64,000 nucleotides of DNA from Rhabditoides inermis. Its lineage: Eukaryota; Nematoda; Chromadorea; Rhabditida; Rhabditidae. A model generated the notes under the pieces. The model saw only the letters and a list, made by a program, of their open reading frames with translations. It did not search any database and was not told the origin of the DNA. Positions 21,815 through 32,745 of the stretch are shown here, piece after piece. The translations under genes were made by a program, and so were the position numbers. Position 1 is the stretch's first letter; every line of letters begins with the position of its first letter. The stretch lies in contig CAWZYM010000301.1 in assembly GCA_963966185.1 (NCBI GenBank), positions 248,001 through 312,000 of the forward strand, written 5' to 3'.

Positions 21815-21926
21815 GGGATGAGCAGCTGGTTAACAATTATTATTATTGATTTTAGATCCAAGTAGACTTCATATTTATCACTAATTTAAAATCATAATAT
21901 ATAATAGAGAGATAGAGGAAGAGAGG

Positions 21927-21983
<57 letters not shown>

Positions 21984-22007
21984 GAAAAGAGAGGGATGAG
22001 AAGAGGA
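21696..22007 (+). repeat. double array end with two GA tracts
   Basis: The first half-monomer and GA tract (about 21773-21815) are followed by GAGCAGCTGGTTAACAATTATT ... AGTAGACTTCATA and a second GA tract (about 21904-21990). The same double form occurs near 23.1, 31.5, 42.2, 58.3 and 61.7 kb. Confidence 0.85.
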
Positions 22008-22323
22008 GGTTACATAGTATTTTGCCTCGCCTCACTTCCCTGATTGATTATAGGATGACGTGAGTGCATATAGTAATGTTTTATTGTAGCTATTGAAGAA
22101 TATATAATTGGAGTGTGGTGAGCTGTTTCGTAGTGCATGGTGATGTTCTCGCTCGTTTGCACAATTGACTGTCTCTTTCTCTAACAGCAGACGGGCTGGC
22201 AGCTGGCGCACTCTCACCTCGCCACACTCTCTCGTCGCGGGGCAAAAAAGTGGCGTCGATTAGAGGAATTTAATTGATAGCGCGGCGTCAGAGGTCACAA
22301 AAAGATGCAAATTTTGGTAGAAG
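22008..22323 (+). repeat. core 7, truncated after about 315 bp
   Basis: It carries the first third of the core as far as ATTTTGGTAGAAG, then breaks straight into the pyrimidine half of an A monomer (ATCTTTCACTCTCTCG). The polyadenylation-like AATAAA is mutated (GCAAAAAAG). It is the only core lacking the palindrome-rich 3' half. Confidence 0.88.
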
Positions 22324-22945
22324 ATCTTTCACTCTCTCGTATGCACATAGAAAGCGCTCCGGCACGCTCCGCGCGCCTCCGCGGTCAAAATATATCAGTA
22401 GATCAGTAATAGTAAGAATGCATTGATCACTGCTACTGATATGAATTTTCTCCGACTCTCTGATCGTTCACTTTCTCGTATGCACATAGAAAGCGCTCCG
22501 GCACGCTCCGCGCGCCTCCGCGGTCAAAATATATCAGTAGATCAGTAACAGTAAGAATGCACTGATCACTGCTACTGATATGAATTTTCTCCGACCTTCT
22601 GATCTTTCACTCTCTCGTATGCACATAGAAAGCGCTCCGGCACGCTCCGCGCGCCTCCGCGGTCAAAATATATCAGTAGATCCGTAATAGTAAGAATGCA
22701 TTGATCACTGCTACTGATATGAATTATCTCCGACTCTCTGATATTACACTCTCTCCTATGCCTTTAGAGGACGCTCCGGCACGCTACGCGCGCCTCCGCG
22801 GTCAAAGCCGATCAGTACATCAGTAATTATAATAATATATTGAACACTGATACTGATATGCATTCTCTCCTACTCTCTGATCTTTCACTCTCTCGTATGC
22901 TCATAGAGGGCGCTCCGGCACACTCCGCGGTAAAAGCCTATCAGT
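22324..22945 (+). repeat. satellite A array, about 4.5 monomers
   Basis: The monomers match those at 29171-29690 (offset 6846) and 30.68-31.29 kb (offset about 8359), with shared markers AGATCCGTAATAG and TGATATTACACTCTCTCC. Confidence 0.9.
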
Positions 22946-23041
22946 AGCTGGTTGACAATTTTTATTTATTAGAGATACAAAAAAACTTTATAGTTATCAC
23001 TGGCTCATATTATAAAATTTAAGCGAGCGAGAGAGAAAGAA

Positions 23042-23085
<44 letters not shown>

Positions 23086-23257
23086 ATGAGCAGCTGGTTG
23101 ACAATTATTATTATTTTTAGATCCCAGTAGACTTCATAGTTATCAATAATCTAAAATCATAATATATAAGAGAGAGATAGAGGAAGAGAGGGAGAGAGAG
23201 AGAGAGAGAGAGACGTGAGAAGAGAGGGATAAGTAAAGGAGAGAGATGAGAAAAGGA
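22946..23257 (+). repeat. double array end with two GA tracts
   Basis: GA tracts at about 23024-23090 and 23168-23230, separated by GCAGCTGGTTGACAATTATT and an AGTAGACTTCATAG block. Confidence 0.85.
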
Positions 23258-24101
23258 GGTTACATAGTATTTCGCCTCGCCTCACTTCTATGATTGAATA
23301 TAGAATGACGTGAGTGCATATAGTATTGTTTTATTGTATGTGCTCAGAAAATAGTTTGTTGGAGTGTGGTGAGCTGTTTCGTAGTGCATGGTGATACTCT
23401 CGCTCATTTGCACAATTGACTGTCTCTTTCTCTGACATCAGACAGACTGGCAGCTGGCGCACTCTCACCTCGCCACACTCTCTCGTCGCGGGGCAATAAA
23501 ACGACGTCGATTAGAGGAATTTAATTGATTGCAGGCGTCAGAGGTCACAAAAAGATGCCAATTTCGGTAGAAGTGTAGTGGCCACCTATTTGCATGTTGT
23601 AGTAAAGGGAGACCTTACACGATTGCCTAGTTTTCTTGAACAGCCCGCGACAACTGTTTGGTGTCGCCTCGCCTCGACTAAATCACTTCGTGAAAGGAAA
23701 CCAGGAAGATTTATTAAAAGATTACGGGCAGACTTGTAGGTGAGGGAGTTTAGAGGAGTGACGTGAAAACCGTTTTTCGATAGCTGAAGTCTGCGATTCG
23801 CAGTACTCGTTCTTGTAAGGTCTACTCGCCGCACCCGATTTGCCAGTGACCCGTCTCTTCATCTGACACACTATTTCGCTGCTTTTGTGTCTGACTCTCT
23901 CTGATTACGCGCTATTTCGTCGGACTTTCTGAAGCTTATAGCTCCGCGGATATGAGAGATAACGAGCTGAAAATTGGAATCCTGCATCTCGGGACCGAGA
24001 CCATCGGACCGATGTCACGTTTGGCTAGATAGGAGTAGTGGGTGGCGCGGTAGAGCGATGTATGGACAGACACCATAGGGCATTTTACACATGCACATAG
24101 A
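23258..24101 (+). repeat. core 8 (tail type III)
   Basis: The TATA-like site is altered (TTTATTAAAAG), the only full-length copy where it is not TATAAAAAG. It has a short deletion before TTTGTTGGAGTGTGG. The minus-strand frame is 82 codons (23586-23834). Confidence 0.88.
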
Positions 24102-24524
24102 CTAGCGCGCTTCGCGCGCTAGAAATATAGGTATAAAATAGAGGAGAAAATTATCTATCGATGGATATATAGATTGACTTGATATGTGCTCTGGAAGTGC
24201 TATTAGGAGCTGTGCTAGAAGTGCTGTTGTCAGAGCCTTCCAAAAATGAATGATTTATTTCATTAATTTTGAATTACAGTATTAACAAATGTTTGAACAT
24301 TGTCAATGTCTAACAGTAGCTGGTTGATAATTTTTGATTCTCGACTGATATTATCTTACCTATGCTCATAGAAGGCGCTCCGAGATGCAGCCGAAGACTA
24401 TCGGTATATGAGTGATAACTATGTCATAACTAAACTACACTTTCCGTTTCTCCGCTTCTCTCTCTCTCTCTCTGTCTCTCTGTCTCTCTCTGTCTCTCTC
24501 TCTCTTTGCTCTAGAAGGCGCTCC
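24102..24524 (+). repeat. unit hairpin (24102-24122), spacer and CT-tract head
   Basis: Carries the marker TCGATGGATATATAG, shared only with the heads at 43312 and 49822. CT tract at about 24460-24505 with CTCTGT sub-repeats. Confidence 0.9.
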
Positions 24525-24990
24525 GGCACGCTACCACGTGCCTCCGCGGTCAAATTCTATCAGTAGCTGGTTGACAATGATTAGTTATCACGGATCTAAG
24601 ATTATAAAATCTCTACTCTCGCCTTTCATCACAGACAGACGCTCCGCGCGCCTCAGCGGTCAAATTCTATCAGTAGCTGGTTGACAATGATTAGTTATCA
24701 CGTATCAAATAATATAAAATCTCTACTCTCGCCTTTGATCACAGACAGCCGCTCCGCGCGCCTCCGCGGTCAAATTCTATCAGTAGCTGGTTGACAATGA
24801 TTAGTTATCACGGATCTAATAATATAAAATATCTACTCTCGCCTTTGATCACAGACAGCCGCTCCGCGCGTCTCCGCGGTCAAATTCTATCAGTAGCTGG
24901 TTGACAATGATTAGTTATCACGGATCTAATATTATAAAATATCTACTCTCGCCTACGATCATAGACAGCCGCTCCGCGCGCCTCCGCGGT
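24525..24990 (+). repeat. satellite B array, about 4 monomers
   Basis: Opens with GGCACG-CTACCA-CGTGCC (24525-24542). B monomers of 110 bp follow. At 24970-25000 the GC block is the crossover point to family A (CGCGGTCAAAGTATATCAG). Confidence 0.9.
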
Positions 24991-27040
24991 CAAAGTATAT
25001 CAGTATATCAGTATTAGTATGAATACATTGATCACTGCTACTGATATGAATTTTCTCCGACTCTCTGATCGTTCATTTTCTCGTATGCACATAGAAAGCG
25101 CTCCGGGCACGCTCCGCGCGCCTCCGCTGTCAAAGTCTATCAGTAGATCAGTAATTATAATAATATATTGATCACTGCTACTGATATGCATTTTCTCCGA
25201 CTCTCTGATCTTTTAACCTTCCGTATGCATATACATAGAGGGCGCTCCGGCACGCTTCGCGTGCCTCCTCGGTCAAAGTCTATCAGTAGATCAGTAATAA
25301 TAAGAATATATTGATCACTGCTACTGACATGCATTTTCTCCGACTCTCTGATCGTTCACTTTCTCGTATGCACATAGAAAGCGCTCCGGCACGCTTCGCG
25401 CGCCTCCGCGGTCAAAGTATATTAATAGATCAGTAAAATTAAGAATAAATTGATCACTACTACTGATATGCATTTTCTCCGACTCTCTGATAGTTCACTT
25501 TCTCGTATGCACATAGAGGGCGCTCCGGCACGCTTCGCGCGCCTCCGCGGTCAAAGCCGATCAGTAGATCAGTAATTATAATAATACATTGATCACTGAT
25601 ACTGATATATTTTCTCCGACTCTCTGATCTTTTACTCTCTTGTATGCATTTAGATGGCGCGCCTCCGCGGTCAAAGCCGATCAGTAGATCAGTAATTATA
25701 ATAATATATCGATCACTGTTACTGATATGCATTTTCTCCGACTCTCTCATTTTTTTTACTCTCTCGTATGCACATAGAGGGCGCTCCGGCACGCTTCGCG
25801 CGCCTCCGCGGTCAAAGCCGATCAGTAGATCAGTGATTATAATAATACATTGATCACTGATACTGATATATTTTCTCTGACTCTCTGATCTTTTACTTTC
25901 TTGTATGCACTTAGAGGCGCTCCGGCACGCTTCGCGCGCCTCCGCGGTCAAAGCCAATCAGTAGATCAGTGATTATAATAATATATTGATCACTGATACT
26001 GATATGCATTTTCTCCGACTCTCTGATCGTTCACTTTCTCGTATGCACATAGATAGCGCTCCGGCACGCTTCGCGCGCCTCCGCGGTCAAAGCCGATCAG
26101 TAGATCAGTAATAATAAGAATAGTTTGATCACTGCTACTGATATGCATTTTCTCCGACTCTCTGATCTTTTACTCTCTCGTATGCACATAGAGGGGCACG
26201 CTTCGCGTGCCTCCGCTGTCAAAGTATATCAGTAGATCAGTAATTATAATAATACATTGATCACTGCTACTGATATGCATTTTCTCCGACTCTCTGATCG
26301 TTCACTTTCTCGTATCCACATAGAAAGCGCTCCGGCACGCTTCGCACGCCTCCGCGGTCAAAGTATATCAGTAGATCAGTGAGTATACTAATACATTGAT
26401 CACTGATACTGATATGCATTTTCTCCGACTCTGATCGTTCACTTTCTCGTATGCACATAGAAAGCGCTCCGGCACGCTTTGCGCGCCTCCGCGGTCAAAG
26501 TATATCAGTAGATCAGTAAAAATGAAAATATATTGATCACTGATACTGATATGCATTTTATCCGACTTCTGATCGTTCACTTTCTCGTATGCACATAGAA
26601 GGCGCTCCGGCACGCTTCGCGCGCCTCCGCGGTCAAAGCCGTACAGTAGATCAGTAAATATAAAAGTATATTGATTACTGATACTGATATGCATTCTCTC
26701 CCACTCTTTGATTTTTTACTCTTTCGTATGCACATAAAAGGCGCTCCGGCACGATTCGCGCGCCTCCGCGGTCAAAGCCGATCAGTATATCAGTAATTAT
26801 AATAAAACATTGATCACTGATACTGATATGCATTTTCTCCGACTCTCTGATCGTTCACCTTCTTGTATGCACATAGAAAGCGCTCCGGCACGCTTCGCGC
26901 GTCTTTGCGGTCAAAGCCGATCAGTAGATCAGTAATTATAATAATATATTGATCACTGATACTGATATGCATTTTCTCCAACTCTCTGATCTTTTACTAT
27001 CTCGTATGCACATAGAGGGCGCTCCGGCACACTCCGCGGT
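24991..27040 (+). repeat. satellite A array, about 15 monomers
   Basis: Two monomers have a fully palindromic GGCACGC-TTC-GCGTGCC (25249-25265, 26195-26211); most others have one mismatch in that stem. A deletion monomer (GATGGCGCGCCTCC, about 25652) lacks part of the GC block. Long frames at 25460-25957 and 26267-26694 (minus) read across monomers whose length happens to be a multiple of three. Confidence 0.92.
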
Positions 27041-27055
27041 AAAATATTAGAAAAT

Positions 27056-27106
<51 letters not shown>

Positions 27107-27149
27107 GAAAAAGAGCAAGACAAAAGCGAGAAAGAGAAAGAGAAAGAGA

Positions 27150-27196
<47 letters not shown>

Positions 27197-27235
27197 GAAA
27201 AAAGAGATGAGAAAAGGAGAGGGATGAGAAAAGAA
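27041..27235 (+). repeat. array end and GA tract
   Basis: Short terminal form (CACTCCGCGGTAAAATATTAG) straight into GA repeats, with a GAAAGA sub-repeat at about 27129-27160. The serine-leucine part of the minus-strand frame 26997-27458 is microsatellite. Confidence 0.88.
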
Positions 27236-28090
27236 GGTTACATAGTATTTCGCCTCGCCTCACTTCCCTGATTGAATATAGAATGTCGTTAGTGGATACA
27301 GTTATATTTGTATTGTATTTGCTCAGAAAATGAAATTTGCACAGTTTGTTGGAGTGTGGTGAGCTGTTTGGTAGTGCGTGGTGATGTTCTCGCTCTTTTT
27401 CACAATTGACTGTCTCTTTCTCTAACAGCAGACAGACTGGCAGCTGGCGCACTCTCACCTCGCCACACTCTCTCGTCGCGGGGCAATAGAGTGGCGTCGA
27501 TTAGAGGAATTTAATTGATAGCGGGCGTCAGAGGTCACAAAAAGATGCAAATTTTGGTAGAAGTGTAGTGGTCACCTATATACATGTTCTAGTGGAGTGA
27601 GACCTTACACGATTGCCTAGTTTTCTTGAACAGCCCGCGACAACTGTTTGGTGTCGCCTCGCCTCGACTAAATCACTTCGTGAAAGGGAACCAGGAGGAG
27701 TTATAAAAAGATTACGGGCAGATTTGTAGCTGAGGGAGTGTAGAGGAGTGACGTGAAAATTGTTTCTCGAAAGCTGAAGTCTGCGATTCGCAGTACTCGT
27801 TCTTGTAAGGTCTACTCTCCGCAGCCGATTCGTCAGTGACCCGTCTCCTCGCCTCACACACTATTTCGCCTGTTTTCTGTCTGACTCTCTCTGATTACGC
27901 GCTATTTCGTCGGACTTTCTGGAGCTTATAGCTCCGCGGATATGAGAGATACCGAGCTGAAAATTGGAATCCTGCATCTCGGGACCGAGACCATCGGATC
28001 GATGTCACGTTTGGCTAGATAGGAGTAATGGGTGGCGCGGTAGAGCGATGTATGGACAGACACCATAGGGCATTTTACACTTACACCAGA
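27236..28090 (+). repeat. core 9 (tail type III)
   Basis: The AATAAA-like site is changed to CAATAGAG. It has TATAAAAAG and a weakened TGACGTGA. Linker TTACACCAGA. The minus-strand frame 27576-27857 (93 codons) differs from core 6 at 11 residues against about five silent changes by hand count. Confidence 0.88.
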
Positions 28091-28368
28091 CTAGCGCGCT
28101 TCGCGCGCTAGAAGTATAGGTATAAAATAGAGGAGAAAATTATCTATCGATTGAAATATAGATTGACTTGATATGTGCTCTGGAAGTGCTATTAGGAGCT
28201 GTGCTAGAAGTGCTGTTGTCAGTCTACAGTAGATGACTGATCTTTACTCATTTCCTTAATTTTTATATTCAGTAATTTTAAACAATTAGAAAGTGTCACA
28301 GTCTATCTGGTTGATAGTATCTGGTTGACTGCTTTTCTACAGGTGTATTTACTATGCTCATAGAAGGC
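28091..28368 (+). repeat. unit hairpin (28091-28111) and head spacer
   Basis: After the hairpin it reads GAAGTATAGGTATAAAATAG, a private variant that lets the 53823 junction be placed. Pyrimidine/CAG block kept. Confidence 0.9.
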
Positions 28369-31300
28369 GCTCCGGCACGCTCCGCGCGCCTCCACGGTCA
28401 AAGTATATCAGTAGAACAGTAATTATAATAAAACATTGATTACTGATACTGATATGCATTTTCTCTGACTCTCTGATCTTTTACTCTTTCGTTTGTACAT
28501 AGAATGCGCTCCGGCACGCTTCGCGCGCCTTCGCGGTCAAAGCCGATCAGTAGATCAGTAATTATAATAAAACATTGATCACTGATACTGATATGCATTT
28601 TCTCTGACTCTCTGATCTTTTACTCTTTCGTTTGTACATAGAAGGCGCTCTGGCACGCTTCGCGCGCCTCCGCGGTCAAAGCCGATCAGTAGATCAGTAA
28701 TTATAATAATATATTGATCACTGATACTGATATGCATTCTCTCCTACTCTCTGATCTTTCACTCTCTCGTATGCACATAAAGGGCGCTCCGGCACGCTTC
28801 GCGCGCCTCCGCGGTCAAAGTATATCAGTATATCAGTAATAATAAGAATATATTGATCACTGCTACTGATATGAATTTTCTCCGACTCTCTGATCGTTAA
28901 TTCCTCGTATACACATAGAAAGCGCTCTGGCACGCTTCGCGCGCCTCCGCGGTCAAAGCCGATCAGTAGATCAGTAATTATAATAATATATTGATCACTG
29001 ATACTGATATGCATTCTCTCCTACTCTCTGATATTTTACTCTTTCGTATGCACATAGAGGGCGCTCCGGCACGCTTCGCGCGTCTCCGCGGTCAAAGCCG
29101 ATCAGTATATCAGTAATTATAATGAAACATTGATCACTGCTACTGATATGAATTTTCTCCGACTCTCTGATCTTTCACTCTCTCGTATGCACATAGAAAG
29201 CGCTCCGGCACGCTCCGCGCGCCTCCGCGGTCAAAATATATCAGTAGATCAGTAATAGTAAGAATGCATTGATCACTGCTACTGATATGAATTTTCTCCG
29301 ACTCTCTGATCGTTCACTTTCTCGTATGCACATAGAAAGCGCTCCGGCACGCTCCGCGCGCCTCCGCGGTCAAAATATATCAGTAGATCAGTAACAGTAA
29401 GAATGCACTGATCACTGCTACTGATATGAATTTTCTCCGACCTTCTGATCTTTCACTCTCTCGTATGCACATAGAAAGCGCTCCGGCACGCTCCGCGCGC
29501 CTCCGCGGTCAAAATATATCAGTAGATCCGTAATAGTAAGAATGCATTGATCACTGCTACTGATATGAATTATCTCCGACTCTCTGATATTACACTCTCT
29601 CCTATGCCTTTAGAGGACGCTCCGGCACGCTACGCGCGCCTCCGCGGTCAAAGCCGATCAGTACATCAATAATTATAATAATATATTGAACACTGATACT
29701 GATATGCATTTTCTCTGACTCTCTGATCTTTTACTCTTTCGTTTGTACATAGAAGGCGCTCCGGCACGCTTCGCGCGCCTTCGCGGTCAAAGCCGATCAG
29801 TAGATCAGTAATTATAATAAAACATTGATCACTGATACTGATATGCATTTTCTCTGACTCTCTGATCTTTTACTCTTTCGTTTGTACATAGAAGGCGCTC
29901 TGGCACGCTTCGCGCGCCTCCGCGGTCAAAGCCGATCAGTAGATCAGTAATTATAATAATATATTGATCACTGATACTGATATGCATTCTCTCCTACTCT
30001 CTGATCTTTCACTCTCTCGTATGCACATAAAGGGCGCTCCGGCACGCTTCGCGCGCCTCCGCGGTCAAAGTATATCAGTATATCAGTAATAATAAGAATA
30101 TATTGATCACTGCTACTGATATGAATTTTCTCCGACTCTCTGATCGTTAATTCCTCGTATACACATAGAAAGCGCTCCGGCACGCTTCGCGCGCCTCCGC
30201 GGTCAAAGCCGATCAGTAGATCAGTAATTATAATAATATATTGAACACTGATACTGATATACATTCTCTCCTACTCTCTGATATTTTACTCTTTCGTATG
30301 CACATAGAGGGCGTTCTGGCACACTCCGCGGTAAAAGCATATCAGTAGCTGGTTGGCAAATATAATGATCACTGATACTGATATGCATTTTCTCCTACTC
30401 TCTGATATTTTACTCTCTCGTATGCACATAGAGGGCGCTCTGGCACGCTTCGCGCGCCTCCGCGGTCAAAGCCGATCAGTAGATCAGTAATTATAATAAT
30501 ACATTGATCACTGATACTGATATGCATTTTCTCCGACTCTCTGATTTTTTACTCTTTCATATGCACATAGAAGGCGCTCCGGCACGCTTCGCGCGCCTCC
30601 GCGGTCAAAGCCGATCAGTATATCAGTAATTATAATGAAACATTGATCACTGCTACTGATATGAATTTTCTCCGACTCTCTGATCTTTCACTTTCTCGTA
30701 TGCACATAGAAAGCGATCCGGCACGCTCCGCGCGCCTCCGCGGTCAAAATATATCAGTAGATCAGTAATAGTAAGAATGCATTGATCACTGCTACTGATA
30801 TGAATTTTCTCCGACTCTCTGATCGTTCACTTTCTCGTATGCACATAGAAAGCGCTCCGGCACGCTCCGCGCGCCTCCGCGGTCAAAATATATCAGTAGA
30901 TCAGTAACAGTAAGAATGCACTGATCACTGCTACTGATATGAATTTTCTCCGACCTTCTGATCTTTCACTCTCTCGTATGCACATAGAAAGCGCTCCGGC
31001 ACGCTCCGCGCGCCTCCGCGGTCAAAATATATCAGTAGATCCGTAATAGTAAGAATGCATTGATCACTGCTACTGATATGAATTATCTCCGACTCTCTGA
31101 TATTACACTCTCTCCTATGCCTTTAGAGGACGCTCCGGCACGCTACGCGCGCCTCCGCGGTCAAAGCCGATCAGTACATCAGTAATTATAATAATATATT
31201 GAACACTGATACTGATATGCATTCTCTCCTACTCTCTGATCTTTCACTCTCTCGTATGCTCATAGAGGGCGCTCCGGCACACTCCGCGGTAAAAGCCTAT
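28369..31300 (+). repeat. satellite A array, about 21 monomers, 1250-bp higher-order repeat
   Basis: Markers such as TGATCGTTAATTCCTCG at 28891 and 30141 give a 1250-bp (9-monomer) higher-order repeat. The part at 30684-31300 is shared with 22.3 kb. An interrupted terminal half-monomer (GGTTGGCAAATATAATG, about 30350) sits inside the array, a scar of joining two arrays. Minus-strand frames 28718-29014, 29666-29848 and 29968-30264 are satellite read-through. Confidence 0.9.
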
Positions 31301-31397
31301 CAGTAGCTGGTTGACAATTTTTATTTATTAGAGATACAAAAATACTTTATAGTTATCACTGGTCTTATATTATAAAATTTAAGCGAGCGAGAGAGAA

Positions 31398-31455
<58 letters not shown>

Positions 31456-31620
31456 TGAGCAGCTGGTTGACAATTATTATTATTTTTAGATCCCAGTAGA
31501 CTTCACAGTTATCAATAATCTAAAATCATAATATATAAGAGAGAGATAGAGGAAGAGAGGGAGAGAGAGAGAGAGACGTGAGAAGAGAGGGATAAGTAAA
31601 GGAGAGAGATGAGAAAAGGA
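31301..31620 (+). repeat. double array end with two GA tracts
   Basis: GA tracts at about 31383-31455 and 31537-31580, with the CAGTAGACTTCACAG block between. Partner of 22946-23257. Confidence 0.86.
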
Positions 31621-32465
31621 GGTTACATAGTATTTCGCCTCGCCTCACTTCTATGATTGAATATAGAATGACGTGAGTGCATATAGTATTGTTTTATTGT
31701 ATGTGCTCAGAAAATAGTTTGTTGGAGTGTGGTGAGCTGTTTCGTAGTGCATGGTGATACTCTCGCTCATTTGCACAATTGACTGTCTCTTTCTCTGACA
31801 TCAGACAGACTGGCAGCTGGCGCACTCTCACCTCGCCACACTCTCTCGTCGCGGGGCAATAAAACGACGTCGATTAGAGGAATTTAATTGATTGCAGGCG
31901 TCAGAGGTCACAAAAAGATGCCAATTTCGGTAGAAGTGTAGTGGCCACCTATTTGCATGTTGTAGTAAAGGGAGACCTTACACGATTGCCTAGTTTTCTT
32001 GAACAGCTCGCGACAACTGTTTGGTGTCGCCTCGCCTCGACTAAATCACTTCGTGAAAGGAAACCAGGAAGATTTATAAAAAGATTACGGGCAGATTTGT
32101 AGGTGAGGGAGTGTAGAGGAGTGACGTGAAAACCGTTTTTCGATAGCTGAAGTCTGCGATTCGCAGTACTCGTTCTTGTAAGGTCTACTCGCCGCACCCG
32201 ATTTGCCAGTGACCCGTCTCTTCATCTGACACACTATTTCGCCGCTTTTGTGTCTGACTCTCTCTGATTACGCGCTATTTCGTAGGACTTTCTGAAGCTT
32301 ATAGCTCCGCGGATATGAGAGATAACGAGCTGAAAATTGGAATCCTGCATCTCGGGACCGAGACCATCGGATCGATGTCACGTTTGGCTAGATAGGAGTA
32401 GTGGGTGGCGCGGTAGAGCGATGTATGGACAGACACCATAGGGCATTTTACACTCGGTGTCGAGA
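31621..32465 (+). repeat. core 10 (tail type III)
   Basis: Sister of core 8 but with intact TATAAAAAG. The linker is itself a palindrome, CTCG-GTGT-CGAG, before the unit hairpin. Minus-strand frame of 82 codons at 31949-32197. Confidence 0.88.
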
Positions 32466-32745
32466 CTAGCGCGCTTCGCGCGCTAGAAATATAGGTGTAA
32501 AACAGAGGAGAAAATTATCTATCGATTGATATATAGATTGACTTGATATGTGCTCTGGAAGTGCTATTAGGAGCTGTGCTAGAAGTGCTGTTGTCAGTCT
32601 TCCAGTAGATGACTGATCTTTATTTATTACCTTATTTTTTTATTTTCAGTAATTTAAACAATTAGAAAGTGTCACAGTCTATCTGGTTGATAGTATCTGC
32701 TTGACTGCTTTTCTACAGATATTAAAATTACTATGCGCATGAAAG
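32466..32745 (+). repeat. unit hairpin (32466-32486) and head spacer
   Basis: Variant TATAGGTGTAAAACAG after the hairpin, shared with 53823 only. The head ends in an unusual CTATGCGCATGAAAGGAACTT segment before the array. Confidence 0.9.

Larger units (their letters stand above)
22322..24090 (+). repeat. segmental duplicate, partner of 30684-32453
   Basis: The offset is 8359-8363 bp. It includes the A monomers, double GA end and core 8. Similarity stops right after CATTTTACAC: the linker here is ATGCACATAGA, in the partner TCGGTGTCGAGA, so the boundary is about 11 bp before the hairpin. Confidence 0.88.
24102..28090 (+). repeat. segmental unit, also present at 49822-53822
   Basis: The segment runs exactly from one unit hairpin to the next. 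It recurs at 49822-53822 (offset 25720 at the left, 25732 at the right; the change lies in GA-tract length), and its first 1.08 kb recur at 43312-44395. It contains a CT-tract head, a B array, an A array, a GA tract and core 9. Confidence 0.93.

Noticed and set aside
25460..25957. 165-codon minus-strand open frame (and its copy at 51178-51675) as a repeat protein gene
   Set aside because: It is a translation of family A satellite monomers. The 139-bp period is not a multiple of three; only local monomers of 138 or 141 bp keep the frame open. Homologous monomers elsewhere are interrupted.
26997..27458. Minus-strand frame of 141-153 codons (also 52765-53190) as a gene with a low-complexity tail
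   Set aside because: It fuses the first third of the core with the GA tract. The shared N-terminal part has indels among cores, and the duplicate has a different C-terminus due to GA length.
28369..31300. CRISPR array
   Set aside because: Period 139 bp, whole monomers similar with no unique spacers, no cas genes, and eukaryotic context.
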